DNA of 64,000 nucleotides from Namhaeicola sp039714555 (GCA_039714555.1 JBDLJB010000004.1:1-64000), one strand, 5' to 3'; counted from the first letter of the stretch, positions 24,877 to 33,999 are shown. Made by a program: numbers and translations. The notes: generated from the letters alone by a model not told the origin.

Positions 24877-25797
24877 ATGAAAAAGATCTTTCAAATTGTA
24901 ATTATTGTAATTACCATTATTGTTTTATTTTCCTGTTCCTTTCAAAGTGCATCTGGAACAAGTCAATTATTTCCACACAAACCGGATACAACTAATATTC
25001 CTGAGTTGGCAATATTTTTAGAACCAGATCAACTAGAAGCCATTATTAATGAAAAGACATTACATTCTAATGGCAATAAAAGGTATAAAGGTATTAAAGC
25101 TATTCCTCAAAATGGTGATGATTTTAGACTTGATTCTTTAGATGAAGTTTATTGGCCTAAAGTTAGTGTTATTGAAGGAGATTTTAGAGGGACATCCATA
25201 CGCTCTGGTCGTTGTATGGGTGGTAATTATCGTAAATCTGATTTTAGAGCAGCTGATGTAAGATGGACTATTTTTGACGGTTCAATTATGGATAGTATTA
25301 ATTTCCAACAAAGTAGGTTATTTCACGTAAAAGTAAACAATGTACCACTTTCAAATTCAAATTTTAGAGGGGCAAATATGTTTGGTATGGAAGGTCATTT
25401 TACTAAGATGCGTAATTGTGATTTTACAGGAGCTTTGATGAAAGATTCAGAATTTTTGGAAAGTGACCTAACAGGTTCAGTAGGGATAAAAGCAAAACTT
25501 TTTAGAGCAGTTCTTATAAAATCCAAATTGGATAGTTGTGATTTTTCATATGCTGATTTCACAGGTGCGGGATTGGAAGAATCAACATTTATAAATTCCA
25601 GACTTTGGTATGCAAATTTTCAAGGTGGACATTTGCAAGGCACAGATCTTAGAGGTGCTGATTTAAAAGGATGTAATTTTTTTGGAACAGAATTTGAAAA
25701 TACCAATTTTAAAGATGCTATAAATATTCCAAAAGAAATTTTAGGGTTTATTGATGAAAATGGATTGGCTACAGGTATATGGCAAGACAAGAAGTAG
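24877..25797 (+). CDS. pentapeptide-repeat lipoprotein in the nos operon
   Basis: About 306 residues from the ATG at 24877; the TTG 21 bases earlier only adds residues before a good lipoprotein signal (IVLFSC). From about residue 95 onward it is made of A(D/N)LxX pentapeptide repeats (for example GDFRGTSIRSG, SNFRGANMFGM, TDLRGADLKGC), which fold as a right-handed square beta-helix. It lies 48 bases after nosY, on the same strand. Its role is not known. An extracytoplasmic scaffold for the Nos complex is a possibility by context only. Confidence 0.75.
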   Translation: MKKIFQIVIIVITIIVLFSCSFQSASGTSQLFPHKPDTTNIPELAIFLEPDQLEAIINEKTLHSNGNKRYKGIKAIPQNGDDFRLDSLDEVYWPKVSVIEGDFRGTSIRSGRCMGGNYRKSDFRAADVRWTIFDGSIMDSINFQQSRLFHVKVNNVPLSNSNFRGANMFGMEGHFTKMRNCDFTGALMKDSEFLESDLTGSVGIKAKLFRAVLIKSKLDSCDFSYADFTGAGLEESTFINSRLWYANFQGGHLQGTDLRGADLKGCNFFGTEFENTNFKDAINIPKEILGFIDENGLATGIWQDKK

Positions 25798-25891
25798 TTC
25801 GTGATCAACAGTCTTTAGTCAACAATTTTCGAACTTTTAACATAAGAAATTATAAAATAGATACAGTTTAATACTAAAAACAATCAAAGTA

Positions 25892-26518
25892 ATGCGATTA
25901 ACTTTTTTAAATAAAATAATCATTTTAATTGCTGCTTTTTGGTTGTTTATTTTTGCTTCTAAACCAATTATTAAAACACAACAGATTGAATATGACACCT
26001 ATATTTTGGATACAGCAAAAAGTAAAATACATTGGCATTGTGCTCATTATGGGTTTATGAAATTTAAAAAAGGAACATTACTTTTAGATAAAGAACTGCC
26101 CATTGAAGCCAATTTTACTATTGATATGACGAGTATTACCAATACTGATATTGACAATAAATTACTTCAAGGTACGCTTCAAAATGTATTGAAATCTATT
26201 GAATTTTTTAATACAGATGTTTATCCTGAGGCATATTTTGAATCACATTCTATTGTTAAAATCAATGAGAATAATTACAAGATTTCAGGTGATTTTATAA
26301 TTTTTGATATTGGGCTTTGTCATGATTTTGAAGGATCAATAAAATTAAAAAATGATAGCTTATATTTCAATACTAAAGCTATTATTTTAGATCGTACAGA
26401 TTGGAGAATTTATTATGGCTCGGACAAAAACCCGCTACCTAAAGAAGAAGAGGTAGGTTTTGTAGTAACAGATACTATAGTGTTGGATGCCCACATAAGA
26501 GCTTATATAAAGCCCTAA
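25892..26518 (+). CDS. YceI-family exported protein
   Basis: 208 residues: N-terminal signal or anchor (about 5-24), then a YceI lipocalin-like barrel with the family blocks YILDTAKSKIHWHC, GTLLLDKELPIEANFTIDM and FFNTDVYPEAYFES. YceI proteins bind long isoprenoid or lipid molecules, sometimes quinone-like. It is the last gene before the convergent PAS protein and probably ends the nos transcript. A quinone- or lipid-binding helper of respiration is plausible; the sequence does not prove it. Confidence 0.8.
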   Translation: MRLTFLNKIIILIAAFWLFIFASKPIIKTQQIEYDTYILDTAKSKIHWHCAHYGFMKFKKGTLLLDKELPIEANFTIDMTSITNTDIDNKLLQGTLQNVLKSIEFFNTDVYPEAYFESHSIVKINENNYKISGDFIIFDIGLCHDFEGSIKLKNDSLYFNTKAIILDRTDWRIYYGSDKNPLPKEEEVGFVVTDTIVLDAHIRAYIKP

Positions 26519-26522
26519 TAAT

Positions 26523-27179
26523 TTATTTTACCCCAAACATTCTGTTAAAAAGAGATTGTTTTTTTTCTTTAGACATTTTTTTAATATCCTCTTCAGGATG
26601 ATCGCCTAAGCCTAGAATCTCAACTTTATCACAGTTTTTAACAATGATCTCTTCTACCATTTCATCATAGGTCATTCCAATTTTTTTAAAATAGTCACTT
26701 AGAAATTTCTCTGAAGCTTCTATTCCGGCAAAATCTTCTATAGCACAAAGAACTTTATATAAAGGAATAACAGCATTTTTCACTTTATCATGAACAGGCC
26801 GTCTGTAAGCAGTATAATTTACAATATTTCTATTTGCATCCACTCGAGTAACAAAATCGGTAACAACCCAATAATATTTTCCGTTTTTAGCCAAATTTTT
26901 TACTACAGCCATCACATTTTCTTTTTCCTTGATATGATCCCAAACTATTTTAAACATAATTTTTGGCATATCAGGGTGGCGAATAACATTATGTGATGAC
27001 CCTATTAATTCATCTTCGCTATAACCAGATATTTGAGAAAAAATTTCATTGGCTTCAGTAATGATGCCTTTTGGATCAGTAACACTTATTAAAACCTCAT
27101 CATCCTTAATGATTATTTCCTCATTTATTGGTGCTGGTCGATCTTTTTTTGTTAATCTTTTGTGTTCTGAAGAATTCAT
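26523..27179 (-). CDS. Aer-type PAS domain protein without output domain
   Basis: 218 residues. Residues about 25-130 form a PAS domain of the Aer (FAD-binding) type: VTDPKGIITEANEIFSQISG, GSSHNVIRHPDMP and GKYYWVVTDFV. In E. coli Aer this domain reports cellular redox state. The C-terminal 80 residues are charged helices with no HAMP, kinase, cyclase or HTH motif. It is convergent with the nos operon, 4 bases from its last gene. A redox adaptor protein is likely; the partner is unknown. Confidence 0.8.
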   Translation of the reverse strand: MNSSEHKRLTKKDRPAPINEEIIIKDDEVLISVTDPKGIITEANEIFSQISGYSEDELIGSSHNVIRHPDMPKIMFKIVWDHIKEKENVMAVVKNLAKNGKYYWVVTDFVTRVDANRNIVNYTAYRRPVHDKVKNAVIPLYKVLCAIEDFAGIEASEKFLSDYFKKIGMTYDEMVEEIIVKNCDKVEILGLGDHPEEDIKKMSKEKKQSLFNRMFGVK

Positions 27180-27239
27180 TTTCTAAAAATTTAATTATCA
27201 GATGTTTATTTATATGTTTTTACATTAATCATAAACAAT

Positions 27240-27797
27240 TTATATTTTTAAATTATTCATAATTAATTCTTTATAATCAAAAATACTTTGTTTAACAATT
27301 TCTTTTGCTACTTCGGCATTTTGAAATTCTGTAACCTCTACAGTTTTATTTTCTAATTTTTTGTAATCTTCAAAAAAGCTTCTAAGTTCTTTGATAAAAT
27401 GTTTTGGTAGTTCAGAAATATCATCGTAATGATTTACACTCATATCATTTTCTGCAACAGCAATAATTTTATCGTCATGTTCACCGCCATCTAACATTCG
27501 CATTGCACCAATTACCTTGGCAGAAACAATACACATGGGTACAATAGTAATTTGAGATAAAACTAATATGTCTAAAGGGTCTTTGTCGTCACAATAAGTT
27601 TTTGGAATGAATCCATAATTAGCAGGATAATACATTGAAGCGTATAAAACACGATCTAATTTTAATAATCCACTGTCTTTATCTAATTCATATTTTGCTC
27701 TTGTACCTCTTGGAATCTCTATGATACCATTTATAATTTCTGGGGCATTTTTTCCAATATTAACAGTATGCCAGGGATTGCTAGATTTTATTTCCAT
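27240..27797 (-). CDS. ppa: inorganic pyrophosphatase
   Basis: 185-residue family I soluble pyrophosphatase. Visible active-site blocks are GTRAKYELD, YPANYGFIPKTYCDDKDPLDILVL (the DxDPxD metal-binding segment), GAMRMLDGGEHDDKIIAV and HYDDISELP. It removes pyrophosphate made by biosynthesis. The length is normal and the gene stands alone. Confidence 0.92.
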   Translation of the reverse strand: MEIKSSNPWHTVNIGKNAPEIINGIIEIPRGTRAKYELDKDSGLLKLDRVLYASMYYPANYGFIPKTYCDDKDPLDILVLSQITIVPMCIVSAKVIGAMRMLDGGEHDDKIIAVAENDMSVNHYDDISELPKHFIKELRSFFEDYKKLENKTVEVTEFQNAEVAKEIVKQSIFDYKELIMNNLKI

Positions 27798-27868
27798 TAT
27801 AGTTTGATTTATTGTTATTGCGAAGTTAAAAAAATTATACTTTATAAAATTTATTTAAGCAATTTTTA

Positions 27869-28771
27869 TTACGAGGCATTCTTATTTTTTAATTGCATTT
27901 TACCAAAAATAATTAATAATACTCCGGTAATAGAAAGAATTCCACCAAAAATTTCATAAGTTTTTGGAAATTGTCCAAAATAAAGATAAGCACCTACTAA
28001 AATGAAAAGTGATTTTGTACTTGATATGATTGATTTTTTAGAAAGATCAATATATTGTAAAGCAAAGAGTCCGGTTACTGCAGTAAGAAATGGCCCTAAA
28101 ATTGATCCGATAAATAGATTTTTTAAAGCATTAAGCGGAATATTAAAACTTTGATGTTCGTAGAACATTATGATTATTGAAAAAATAAATAAGAACAATG
28201 TACGATTAAGTGCAATAAGAACCGGAGAAAGTTCAGTTATAAATTTTTTTGAAATTACTGAAACTGTAGAAAAAAGAAAAGTTGAATAAACTATATATTG
28301 CGTTCCGTTAATAAACATATTTCTAATGTCAGTTCCTCCTTTATAACCAATAATGAATGCTCCGGAAAGCGCAATAATAACTCCTATGATCTCTAGTAAA
28401 TTCAATCGTTCTTTTAAAAATATAAAACTTAAAGTAAGTACAAAAACCGGTGAAATATTGCCTAAAAAAGAGGTGATTGCAGGATTGGGAATTGTATGAA
28501 TTGATTTAAAGAAGTAAGTTGTAGCAACCAGTTCAATTAATCCAAGTACAATGAGTAATAGATATTGTTTTCGTTTAAACAATTTTATTAATGAAAATGA
28601 TTTTCTTTTTAATCCAAAAAGAGCTAACCATAACAAACCAAAACCAAACCAATATACACCAAATTGAGCTAAAGAAACTTCATTTAAAGCAGCTTTGCTG
28701 AAAATGTAGACATTTGAAACCGAAAGTACTGATGCGAAAGCTAAAAGATATCCTTTTACTTGATTGTTCAC
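27869..28771 (-). CDS. EamA/DMT-family transporter
   Basis: 300 residues with ten predicted membrane helices in two EamA repeats. Each repeat contains the family ending seen here as SVFVLTLSFIFLKERLNLLEIIGVIIALSGAFII in the first half and a matching GILSITGVLLIIF in the second. Substrate not predictable (metabolite or amino acid efflux is typical). A TAATTTTG -7 element lies upstream at 28800-28807. Confidence 0.85.
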   Translation of the reverse strand: MNNQVKGYLLAFASVLSVSNVYIFSKAALNEVSLAQFGVYWFGFGLLWLALFGLKRKSFSLIKLFKRKQYLLLIVLGLIELVATTYFFKSIHTIPNPAITSFLGNISPVFVLTLSFIFLKERLNLLEIIGVIIALSGAFIIGYKGGTDIRNMFINGTQYIVYSTFLFSTVSVISKKFITELSPVLIALNRTLFLFIFSIIIMFYEHQSFNIPLNALKNLFIGSILGPFLTAVTGLFALQYIDLSKKSIISSTKSLFILVGAYLYFGQFPKTYEIFGGILSITGVLLIIFGKMQLKNKNAS

Positions 28772-28799
28772 TATATAAAATTTAAAAAAAATTCTAATG

Positions 28800-28807
28800 C
28801 AAAATTA
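28800..28807 (-). promoter_or_regulatory. -7 element for the EamA transporter gene
   Basis: TAATTTTG on the minus strand is an exact TAnnTTTG match, 29 bases before the start codon at 28771. Confidence 0.45.
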
Positions 28808-28950
28808 CTCTGAAAAGAATAAAGGAAAGATACTTATGTAACAGATAATAATAAACAACTATGCTTAAAAGTACCCTGAGATTATTAATAAATGGAATTT
28901 GTTTTGATAGTCATCAGATTTGCCTTTAGCTTAAAGTAATTAGCTGAAAT

Positions 28951-28979
28951 AATGACCTGAATAATATTTTGAGGTCATT
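28951..28979 (-). terminator. hairpin after the SLC12-like gene
   Basis: AATGACCT (28951-28958) pairs with AGGTCATT (28972-28979) 18 bases beyond the stop of the SLC12-like gene. The following U-run is weak, so termination efficiency is uncertain. Confidence 0.5.
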
Positions 28980-28996
28980 TTAAATGCTCCTTAAAA

Positions 28997-31180
28997 TCAA
29001 GTTTCACTAACAAAATCTAAATCAAGAACGTTAAAATTATTTGCAGCTTTAACCAATAGGGTAGAACCAATAACTTCAAATAAATGATTTGTTTTAACAA
29101 TAAATTCGGCTTGCTTTTCAATTTTATAATTAGGTATTCCTACTAATGTTAGATCTGTAGTTGCAGATTGCTCCTCAATGATATCATAAAATGGTTTTTG
29201 TTCAACTGCATTATTGATGATTTTAATTTCTACATTTACTCTTAAATCTTCAACAAGTTTATAAATTTTTGAATGTATAAAATCTTTATTAACATTATTA
29301 TTATTTACAAACAATACCCTAATATTTGTATTGTTCCATTTTGGAGATGCAATTATAAATCGCGCAATATTCAACATCATTTCTGCATTCTTACTATCTG
29401 TTTCTCGCCACCAAAAATCAACCGTTTGGTAGTTGCCAAATTTTGTTTTTCTATCAAAATCTAAATACAATAAATTATAATCTAAAATTAACAACGTTTC
29501 GGTCATTTTAGAATATTCCGCAGAATTCTCCAAGCCTTTAGGCCACCCCATCATTATGGTATTGGGTTCAACACCAGAAAATCCAAAAGTTGAGGCAATA
29601 TTGGTAATGCCTTTATAAATATTATCAACTTTTATTTGTCTTGCAAATATACCGAGTTCTCTAAATGTATCATCTCTTACAATTTGCTCAGTTTTTCGTA
29701 AAGGTTTATCATCTTTTTTATCAAGAATCAACTTGAAATTAGTAACTATTCCTGTACGTCCTGATACGGTTTTACCTAATTCTAATAAATAATGTTGATG
29801 ATCACTTGCTCCACTAAATAAAATAATATTTGGATTCCAATTAGTGTTCTCTTCAACTTCAGAATCAATTCTTTTTAAACCTGTATTAACAATATTTTCC
29901 CAAACACTTCGCCAAACATCATTAGATTGTAATTTTACTTCTTTTCGTTGTAACCAGAAGAACAAGCCACCAACAACTGCTAATGCGCCAAGCATGGCAA
30001 ACATATCTAATTTGAACATGACTCCAAAACTGGCAATAAAACCAAGCAAACCTATCCAGCGTTTAATTTTAAAAGTTGGTTGAAAATCAGGATTTGCCCA
30101 ACTTTCCAAGAAATAAGAAATATTAATAAAACCATAAGCTGTAAGGTAAAACATAGAAACCACACGAGCAATAACATCTAATTCTCCAATTAAAATACCT
30201 GCTTCTGCAATAATAAAAACCATCAATAATGCATTTACAGGCTCGTTATTTTTGCCTTTTCCCTTTCCAAATATTTTAGGTGTTACTTTATCCATAGACA
30301 TGGCTTGTAAAATTCTCGGTCCACCAAGAATTCCTCCTAAAGCCGAAGATAATGTAGCTCCCCAAATACCGGCAACAACTGCCGGTGCAAAAAGAGCCAT
30401 TTTCATTAAAATATTATAATCTGTTTTTAATACTCCGGAATTAATATTATACGCTATAAAAACAGCAAGACCTATATAAACTATAAGTCCAACACCAATA
30501 GCTGATAAAGTACCTACAGGAATAGATTTTTTAGGATCTTTTAAATCACCACTCATAGCGATACCAGCGGTAAAACCGGTAACGGCCGGGAAAAATATGG
30601 CAAACACAACTTCTAAAGGAACAGCACCTTCTGTGGTAAACATAGGTACGGTTTCGGGTGCAAATTCTGTTGTTCCAAAAAAGATAGAAACCAGTGAAAT
30701 GATTATAGCTGCCAGAATAAAAAATTGAGCTTTTAGTGCAACAGATGTGCTAATTAAAGCTAAAGCAGTTAATAAGATTAAAGCAATGGTTCCAGTTAAT
30801 CTAAAGTTATTAACAGACATGCCAAAGCCAAAATAACCATTAAAGCTTTCTGCAAAACCTATTAAATATAAGGCAATAGAAAAAGCTGTTCCAACGTAGA
30901 TCGCTATACCAATTGAGCCACCTATGGGTATTCCCATACTTCGGGATAGTACGTAATAAATACCTCCGGCGCCAATTTTTTTATCTGTTGCAACGGAAGA
31001 TACGCTTAAACCTGTTGTAACAGCAATAACATGAGCAACAACAATGATAACTATGGTACCAATAAGTCCTGCATTACCAACAACCCAACCCAACCGCATG
31101 TACATGATTACCCCTAAAATTGTTAATATTGAAGGTGTAAATACCCCTGCAAATGCTCCAAATTTCTTTTTTTCTGCCAT
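28997..31180 (-). CDS. SLC12-like amino acid/polyamine/cation-chloride transporter
   Basis: 727 residues. The first 440 form an APC-superfamily core of about 12 helices beginning GAFAGVFTPSILTILGVIMYMRLGWVVGN, which is the signature of cation-chloride cotransporters (SLC12) and their bacterial relatives. The last 290 residues are a cytoplasmic domain like the SLC12 C-terminal regulatory region (ILFSGASDHQHYLLELGK, TLLILDYNLLYLDFDRK). Probably imports potassium/chloride or amino acids. Divergent from lexA. Confidence 0.82.
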   Translation of the reverse strand: MAEKKKFGAFAGVFTPSILTILGVIMYMRLGWVVGNAGLIGTIVIIVVAHVIAVTTGLSVSSVATDKKIGAGGIYYVLSRSMGIPIGGSIGIAIYVGTAFSIALYLIGFAESFNGYFGFGMSVNNFRLTGTIALILLTALALISTSVALKAQFFILAAIIISLVSIFFGTTEFAPETVPMFTTEGAVPLEVVFAIFFPAVTGFTAGIAMSGDLKDPKKSIPVGTLSAIGVGLIVYIGLAVFIAYNINSGVLKTDYNILMKMALFAPAVVAGIWGATLSSALGGILGGPRILQAMSMDKVTPKIFGKGKGKNNEPVNALLMVFIIAEAGILIGELDVIARVVSMFYLTAYGFINISYFLESWANPDFQPTFKIKRWIGLLGFIASFGVMFKLDMFAMLGALAVVGGLFFWLQRKEVKLQSNDVWRSVWENIVNTGLKRIDSEVEENTNWNPNIILFSGASDHQHYLLELGKTVSGRTGIVTNFKLILDKKDDKPLRKTEQIVRDDTFRELGIFARQIKVDNIYKGITNIASTFGFSGVEPNTIMMGWPKGLENSAEYSKMTETLLILDYNLLYLDFDRKTKFGNYQTVDFWWRETDSKNAEMMLNIARFIIASPKWNNTNIRVLFVNNNNVNKDFIHSKIYKLVEDLRVNVEIKIINNAVEQKPFYDIIEEQSATTDLTLVGIPNYKIEKQAEFIVKTNHLFEVIGSTLLVKAANNFNVLDLDFVSET

Positions 31181-31230
31181 TTTTAAAGATCTATTCTTTT
31201 AATAAATGTTCGTAAAATAAAAAGTGAATA

Positions 31231-31251
31231 TAGTTAAACTTTTTTTAACTA
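31231..31251. repeat. palindrome between the SLC12-like gene and lexA
   Basis: TAGTTAAA, five-base spacer, TTTAACTA: an eight-base perfect inverted repeat located between divergent genes, 32 bases upstream of the lexA -7 element. It may be an operator for either gene. Confidence 0.45.
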
Positions 31252-31282
31252 AAAATTATTTTGATAAATCGTATGTAAAGTG

Positions 31283-31290
31283 TATATTTG
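31283..31290 (+). promoter_or_regulatory. -7 element of lexA
   Basis: TATATTTG is an exact TAnnTTTG match. The first usable ATG (31294) is only four bases further, so the mRNA appears to be leaderless. Confidence 0.6.
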
Positions 31291-31293
31291 TGT

Positions 31294-31917
31294 ATGTTTA
31301 ATAAGCTTTCAAAAAGAGAACTACAAGCCTTAAAAACCATTAGAAAACATTTATTTGATTTTGGTAAAATGCCTAGTGTTAGGAATTTAATGAGAGAGTT
31401 GGGATATAAATCTCCACGTTCTGCTTCTGTTATTATCAATGATCTGGAAGAAAAAGGTATTTTAAGAAAAAAAAATGATGGAAGCTTTCAATTAACAGAA
31501 TTTGAATTACCCGAAGATTTAGGTACAAGAGAACAAACTATAAAAGTACCATTGTTAGGCTACGTTGCCTGTGGTTTGCCAATTTTTGCTGAAGAAAATA
31601 TTGAAGCAAATATTCCAATTTCAATTAAATTAATAAAAAAAGGGCATAAATATTTTTTATTAAGAGCAAAAGGAGACTCAATGGATAACGCAGGAATTAG
31701 TGATGGTGATCTGGTTTTAATAAGGCAACAGCAACATGCAGAAAATGGTGATAAAGTTGTGGCATTAATTGATGATGAAGCTACAATTAAAGAATACCAT
31801 CATACAGGTAGCCTGGTTGTATTAAAACCCAAGTCAAATAATAAAAAATACCAACCCATTATTTTATCTGATGAATTTAGAATACAAGGTATTGTTGAAG
31901 CAGTAATATCAATTTGA
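31294..31917 (+). CDS. lexA: LexA-type SOS repressor
   Basis: 207 residues from the ATG at 31294 (the TTG at 31288 lies inside the promoter element). N-terminal winged helix (LSKRELQALKTIRKHLFDFG, MPSVRNLMRELGYKSPRSAS) and C-terminal S24 autoprotease domain. Cleavage site is Cys93-Gly94 in VACG, where most LexA have Ala-Gly. The catalytic pair is S129 (GDSMDNAG) and K166 (ATIKEYH), 37 residues apart, exactly as in E. coli S119/K156. It should repress DNA repair genes and self-cleave with RecA. A related S24 regulator such as UmuD-linked repressor is less likely, given the HTH. Confidence 0.9.
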   Translation: MFNKLSKRELQALKTIRKHLFDFGKMPSVRNLMRELGYKSPRSASVIINDLEEKGILRKKNDGSFQLTEFELPEDLGTREQTIKVPLLGYVACGLPIFAEENIEANIPISIKLIKKGHKYFLLRAKGDSMDNAGISDGDLVLIRQQQHAENGDKVVALIDDEATIKEYHHTGSLVVLKPKSNNKKYQPIILSDEFRIQGIVEAVISI

Positions 31918-32079
31918 TAACCTTTTGGTTCGTTTTTTTGTTATTAAAAAAAGAACAAGAAAGAATGTGAAACTTTATTCATCAGGTTCTTAAAAATTTT
32001 CAAAATACTTATAGTCAGAAAAGTATTTTACATTGTAATAGGTTAATGGGGTAATATCCAATAAATTTTGCGTGATCGT

Positions 32080-32943
32080 TTATTTAAAACCAATTTCTTT
32101 TAGCCCTTTATGGCTTACTTTTATAGCTTCGAGAGGTTTCATATTAAAGGTTCTATCTTGTTCCACCATATAATATTCCATTCCAGATAGTTTTTTGTTG
32201 GTAAGAATCCTTGAAAAATCAATATTTCCATTTCCTACAGGAGCAAATCTACCTTGATCATCCATATCTTTAACATGCCATATTTTAAAACGTTCCGGGT
32301 ATTTTTTAAAATAGGCTACAGGATCAGCTCCAGCTTTAGTTACCCAGAATAGATCCATTTGAAAATTCACATACTTAGGATTGGTATTTTCTAATAAATA
32401 ATCTATAGGAATAATTCCATCCTTATCTTTTTTATACTCAAAATCATGGTTGTGATATAATAATTTTAGACCATATTTATCACATTTTTCGCCAAGAGTA
32501 CTCAATATATTGGCAAGGTTAGCTGCACCACCTGTCATTCCCATACTTTGGGTTTCAGCATAATATTTAAAATGTCCCATTGGAGGTATAGGAACAACAA
32601 AATATTTAAATCCGGCAGCTTTTGCATCAGCAAACATTACATCTGCATTATCTAGTGTTATTGCAGATTGATGTGTACTTATGGGGTTTAATCCCAATTG
32701 ATCAAGAAATTTTTTAAAATCTTGAGGTGTCATATTATAATATTTCCCATCCTTATATCCTGCAGCTTCAATGTTAATATATCCTGCATCTGCAACAGCC
32801 TGTAGCGTAGCTTTAGCATCTTTACCCATATCATCTCTAACCGTATAAAGCGCTAAACCACCAAATTTCTCTTGAGCAATGCTATTAATTGAACCTATAA
32901 AAAAAAGTGTAAATATTAATGATTTGATAAATGTTTTGATCAT
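32080..32943 (-). CDS. exported sugar phosphate isomerase/epimerase-like TIM-barrel protein
   Basis: 287 residues: signal peptide (about 1-24, ending SIAQ) and an AP-endonuclease-2/xylose-isomerase-like barrel (GLALYTVRDDM, YHNHDFEYKK, NFQMDLFW, WHVKDMD, VEQDRT). The metal ligands of the fold (E, D/H, H, E) are all recognisable. Exported members of this family in Bacteroidota act on sugars or inositol-like compounds, the substrate here being unknown. No neighbouring sugar genes are present. Confidence 0.8.
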   Translation of the reverse strand: MIKTFIKSLIFTLFFIGSINSIAQEKFGGLALYTVRDDMGKDAKATLQAVADAGYINIEAAGYKDGKYYNMTPQDFKKFLDQLGLNPISTHQSAITLDNADVMFADAKAAGFKYFVVPIPPMGHFKYYAETQSMGMTGGAANLANILSTLGEKCDKYGLKLLYHNHDFEYKKDKDGIIPIDYLLENTNPKYVNFQMDLFWVTKAGADPVAYFKKYPERFKIWHVKDMDDQGRFAPVGNGNIDFSRILTNKKLSGMEYYMVEQDRTFNMKPLEAIKVSHKGLKEIGFK

Positions 32944-33037
32944 GATTAAATATATTAGAATTATTATATACTATAAAATTAATAAATTTTTGTCAATATA
33001 GTTAGATAGCTTAAACGATTTTACCCTTAAGTTTAGT

Positions 33038-33145
33038 CTATATGGATATTTTTTCCAAGAATTTTCTCCTATCAATTTTATTATGAACATAAGTATCATA
33101 CAAATCAAACATTTCTTGATTAATATCTTCTTTAGTAATTATTTT
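33038..33145 (-). pseudogene. N-terminal remnant of a dienelactone-hydrolase-like gene
   Basis: A 35-codon stretch reads KIITKEDINQEMFDLYDTYV and continues HNKIDRRKFLEKISI before a TAG. This matches, from memory, the N-terminus of Bacteroidota dienelactone hydrolases, which begin with a similar helix followed by a twin-arginine-like RRxF segment and a long alpha/beta hydrolase. Here there is no start codon (a stop precedes the fragment) and no hydrolase domain follows, so it is a broken remnant. It overlaps the end of the DUF2911 gene by 7 bases. Confidence 0.55.
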
Positions 33146-33999
33146 TTATTTAACAAAGATTGCCTAAACAATTCTGTTTGTTCAATATAGTTGTCATTTT
33201 TGGCTTTCTTGGCCCAGTTATATGCCTCGTTGATTGTAATTAATGCAGCTTGACTATCCCCACCTTTGTTTAGGATCTTTGCCTTCAGCAATCCATATCG
33301 GAAATTTTCAGGACTTTTTTCAAGGGCTGCATCAATAAAAATGATGGCTTCGTCTAGATCTTTATTATTGTTGAGATAATACTGAGCAGCTTCAAAATAG
33401 GTCCTATGAGATATGTTCTTCGAATCCTTCATAAATGCCGTCATTTGTTCTTCAATTTTTCGATCTACTTCCACCTCTATAGGAATATTGACCAAAGTAT
33501 TTTCCCAGACTAATTGAAGATGAAATGAATTCGTTTTGAGGTCAGAAAACTGTATTGTAAAGGTCTCTACATAATGGTTTATCCTTTGAGATTTGATATT
33601 AAACCGAAAGACATCATCTACAGGATTGTAGGCATCACCGGCCAAGCTCCGCAATTTTGTATTGGAATGAATTATTATTGTCCAAACATCTTTTCCCGGT
33701 ATCGTATAGAGCGCATATGTTCCTGGTTGAATAAATTTACCACCGATATATACAGATTCAATTAAAGTGATTTTGGTAGAAGCATTGGCCCCTGTGCGCC
33801 AAATTTTGTCATAAGGGACCAGACCGTCAAAGATAACCCTTCCTTTTGCTGAAGGTCTTGAATATTCCAGATTCACTTCTGTTAGGCCTATTTCTTGTGA
33901 AATTTTACTGAAAGGACTTAAGGTTGGTGTTTTTAGTGTTTGACTAAAACAAAATGAAGACCATAAAAAGATGTAGATTAAAATAATTGTGTATTTCAT
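33139..33999 (-). CDS. DUF2911 family exported protein with C-terminal helical repeats
   Basis: 286 residues: signal peptide (about 1-19), DUF2911 domain (about 25-165; LEYSRPSAKGRVIFDGLVPY, WRTGANASTKI, YALYTIPGKDVWTIIIH) and a TPR-like helical region (about 185-286; AAQYYLNNNKDLDEAIIFID). DUF2911 is a beta-rich domain of unknown function found mostly in Bacteroidota and is usually periplasmic. Base use is slightly less AT-rich than in the neighbours. Confidence 0.85.
   Translation of the reverse strand: MKYTIILIYIFLWSSFCFSQTLKTPTLSPFSKISQEIGLTEVNLEYSRPSAKGRVIFDGLVPYDKIWRTGANASTKITLIESVYIGGKFIQPGTYALYTIPGKDVWTIIIHSNTKLRSLAGDAYNPVDDVFRFNIKSQRINHYVETFTIQFSDLKTNSFHLQLVWENTLVNIPIEVEVDRKIEEQMTAFMKDSKNISHRTYFEAAQYYLNNNKDLDEAIIFIDAALEKSPENFRYGLLKAKILNKGGDSQAALITINEAYNWAKKAKNDNYIEQTELFRQSLLNKK

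Noticed and set aside
28905..28916. Another TGAT-N4-ATCA palindrome (TGATAGTCATCA) upstream of the EamA transporter gene.
   Set aside because: It is more than 100 bases upstream of the likely start (-7 element at 28800) and has no -7 element at 28-30 bases from its centre, so it lacks the geometry of the other boxes; probably chance.
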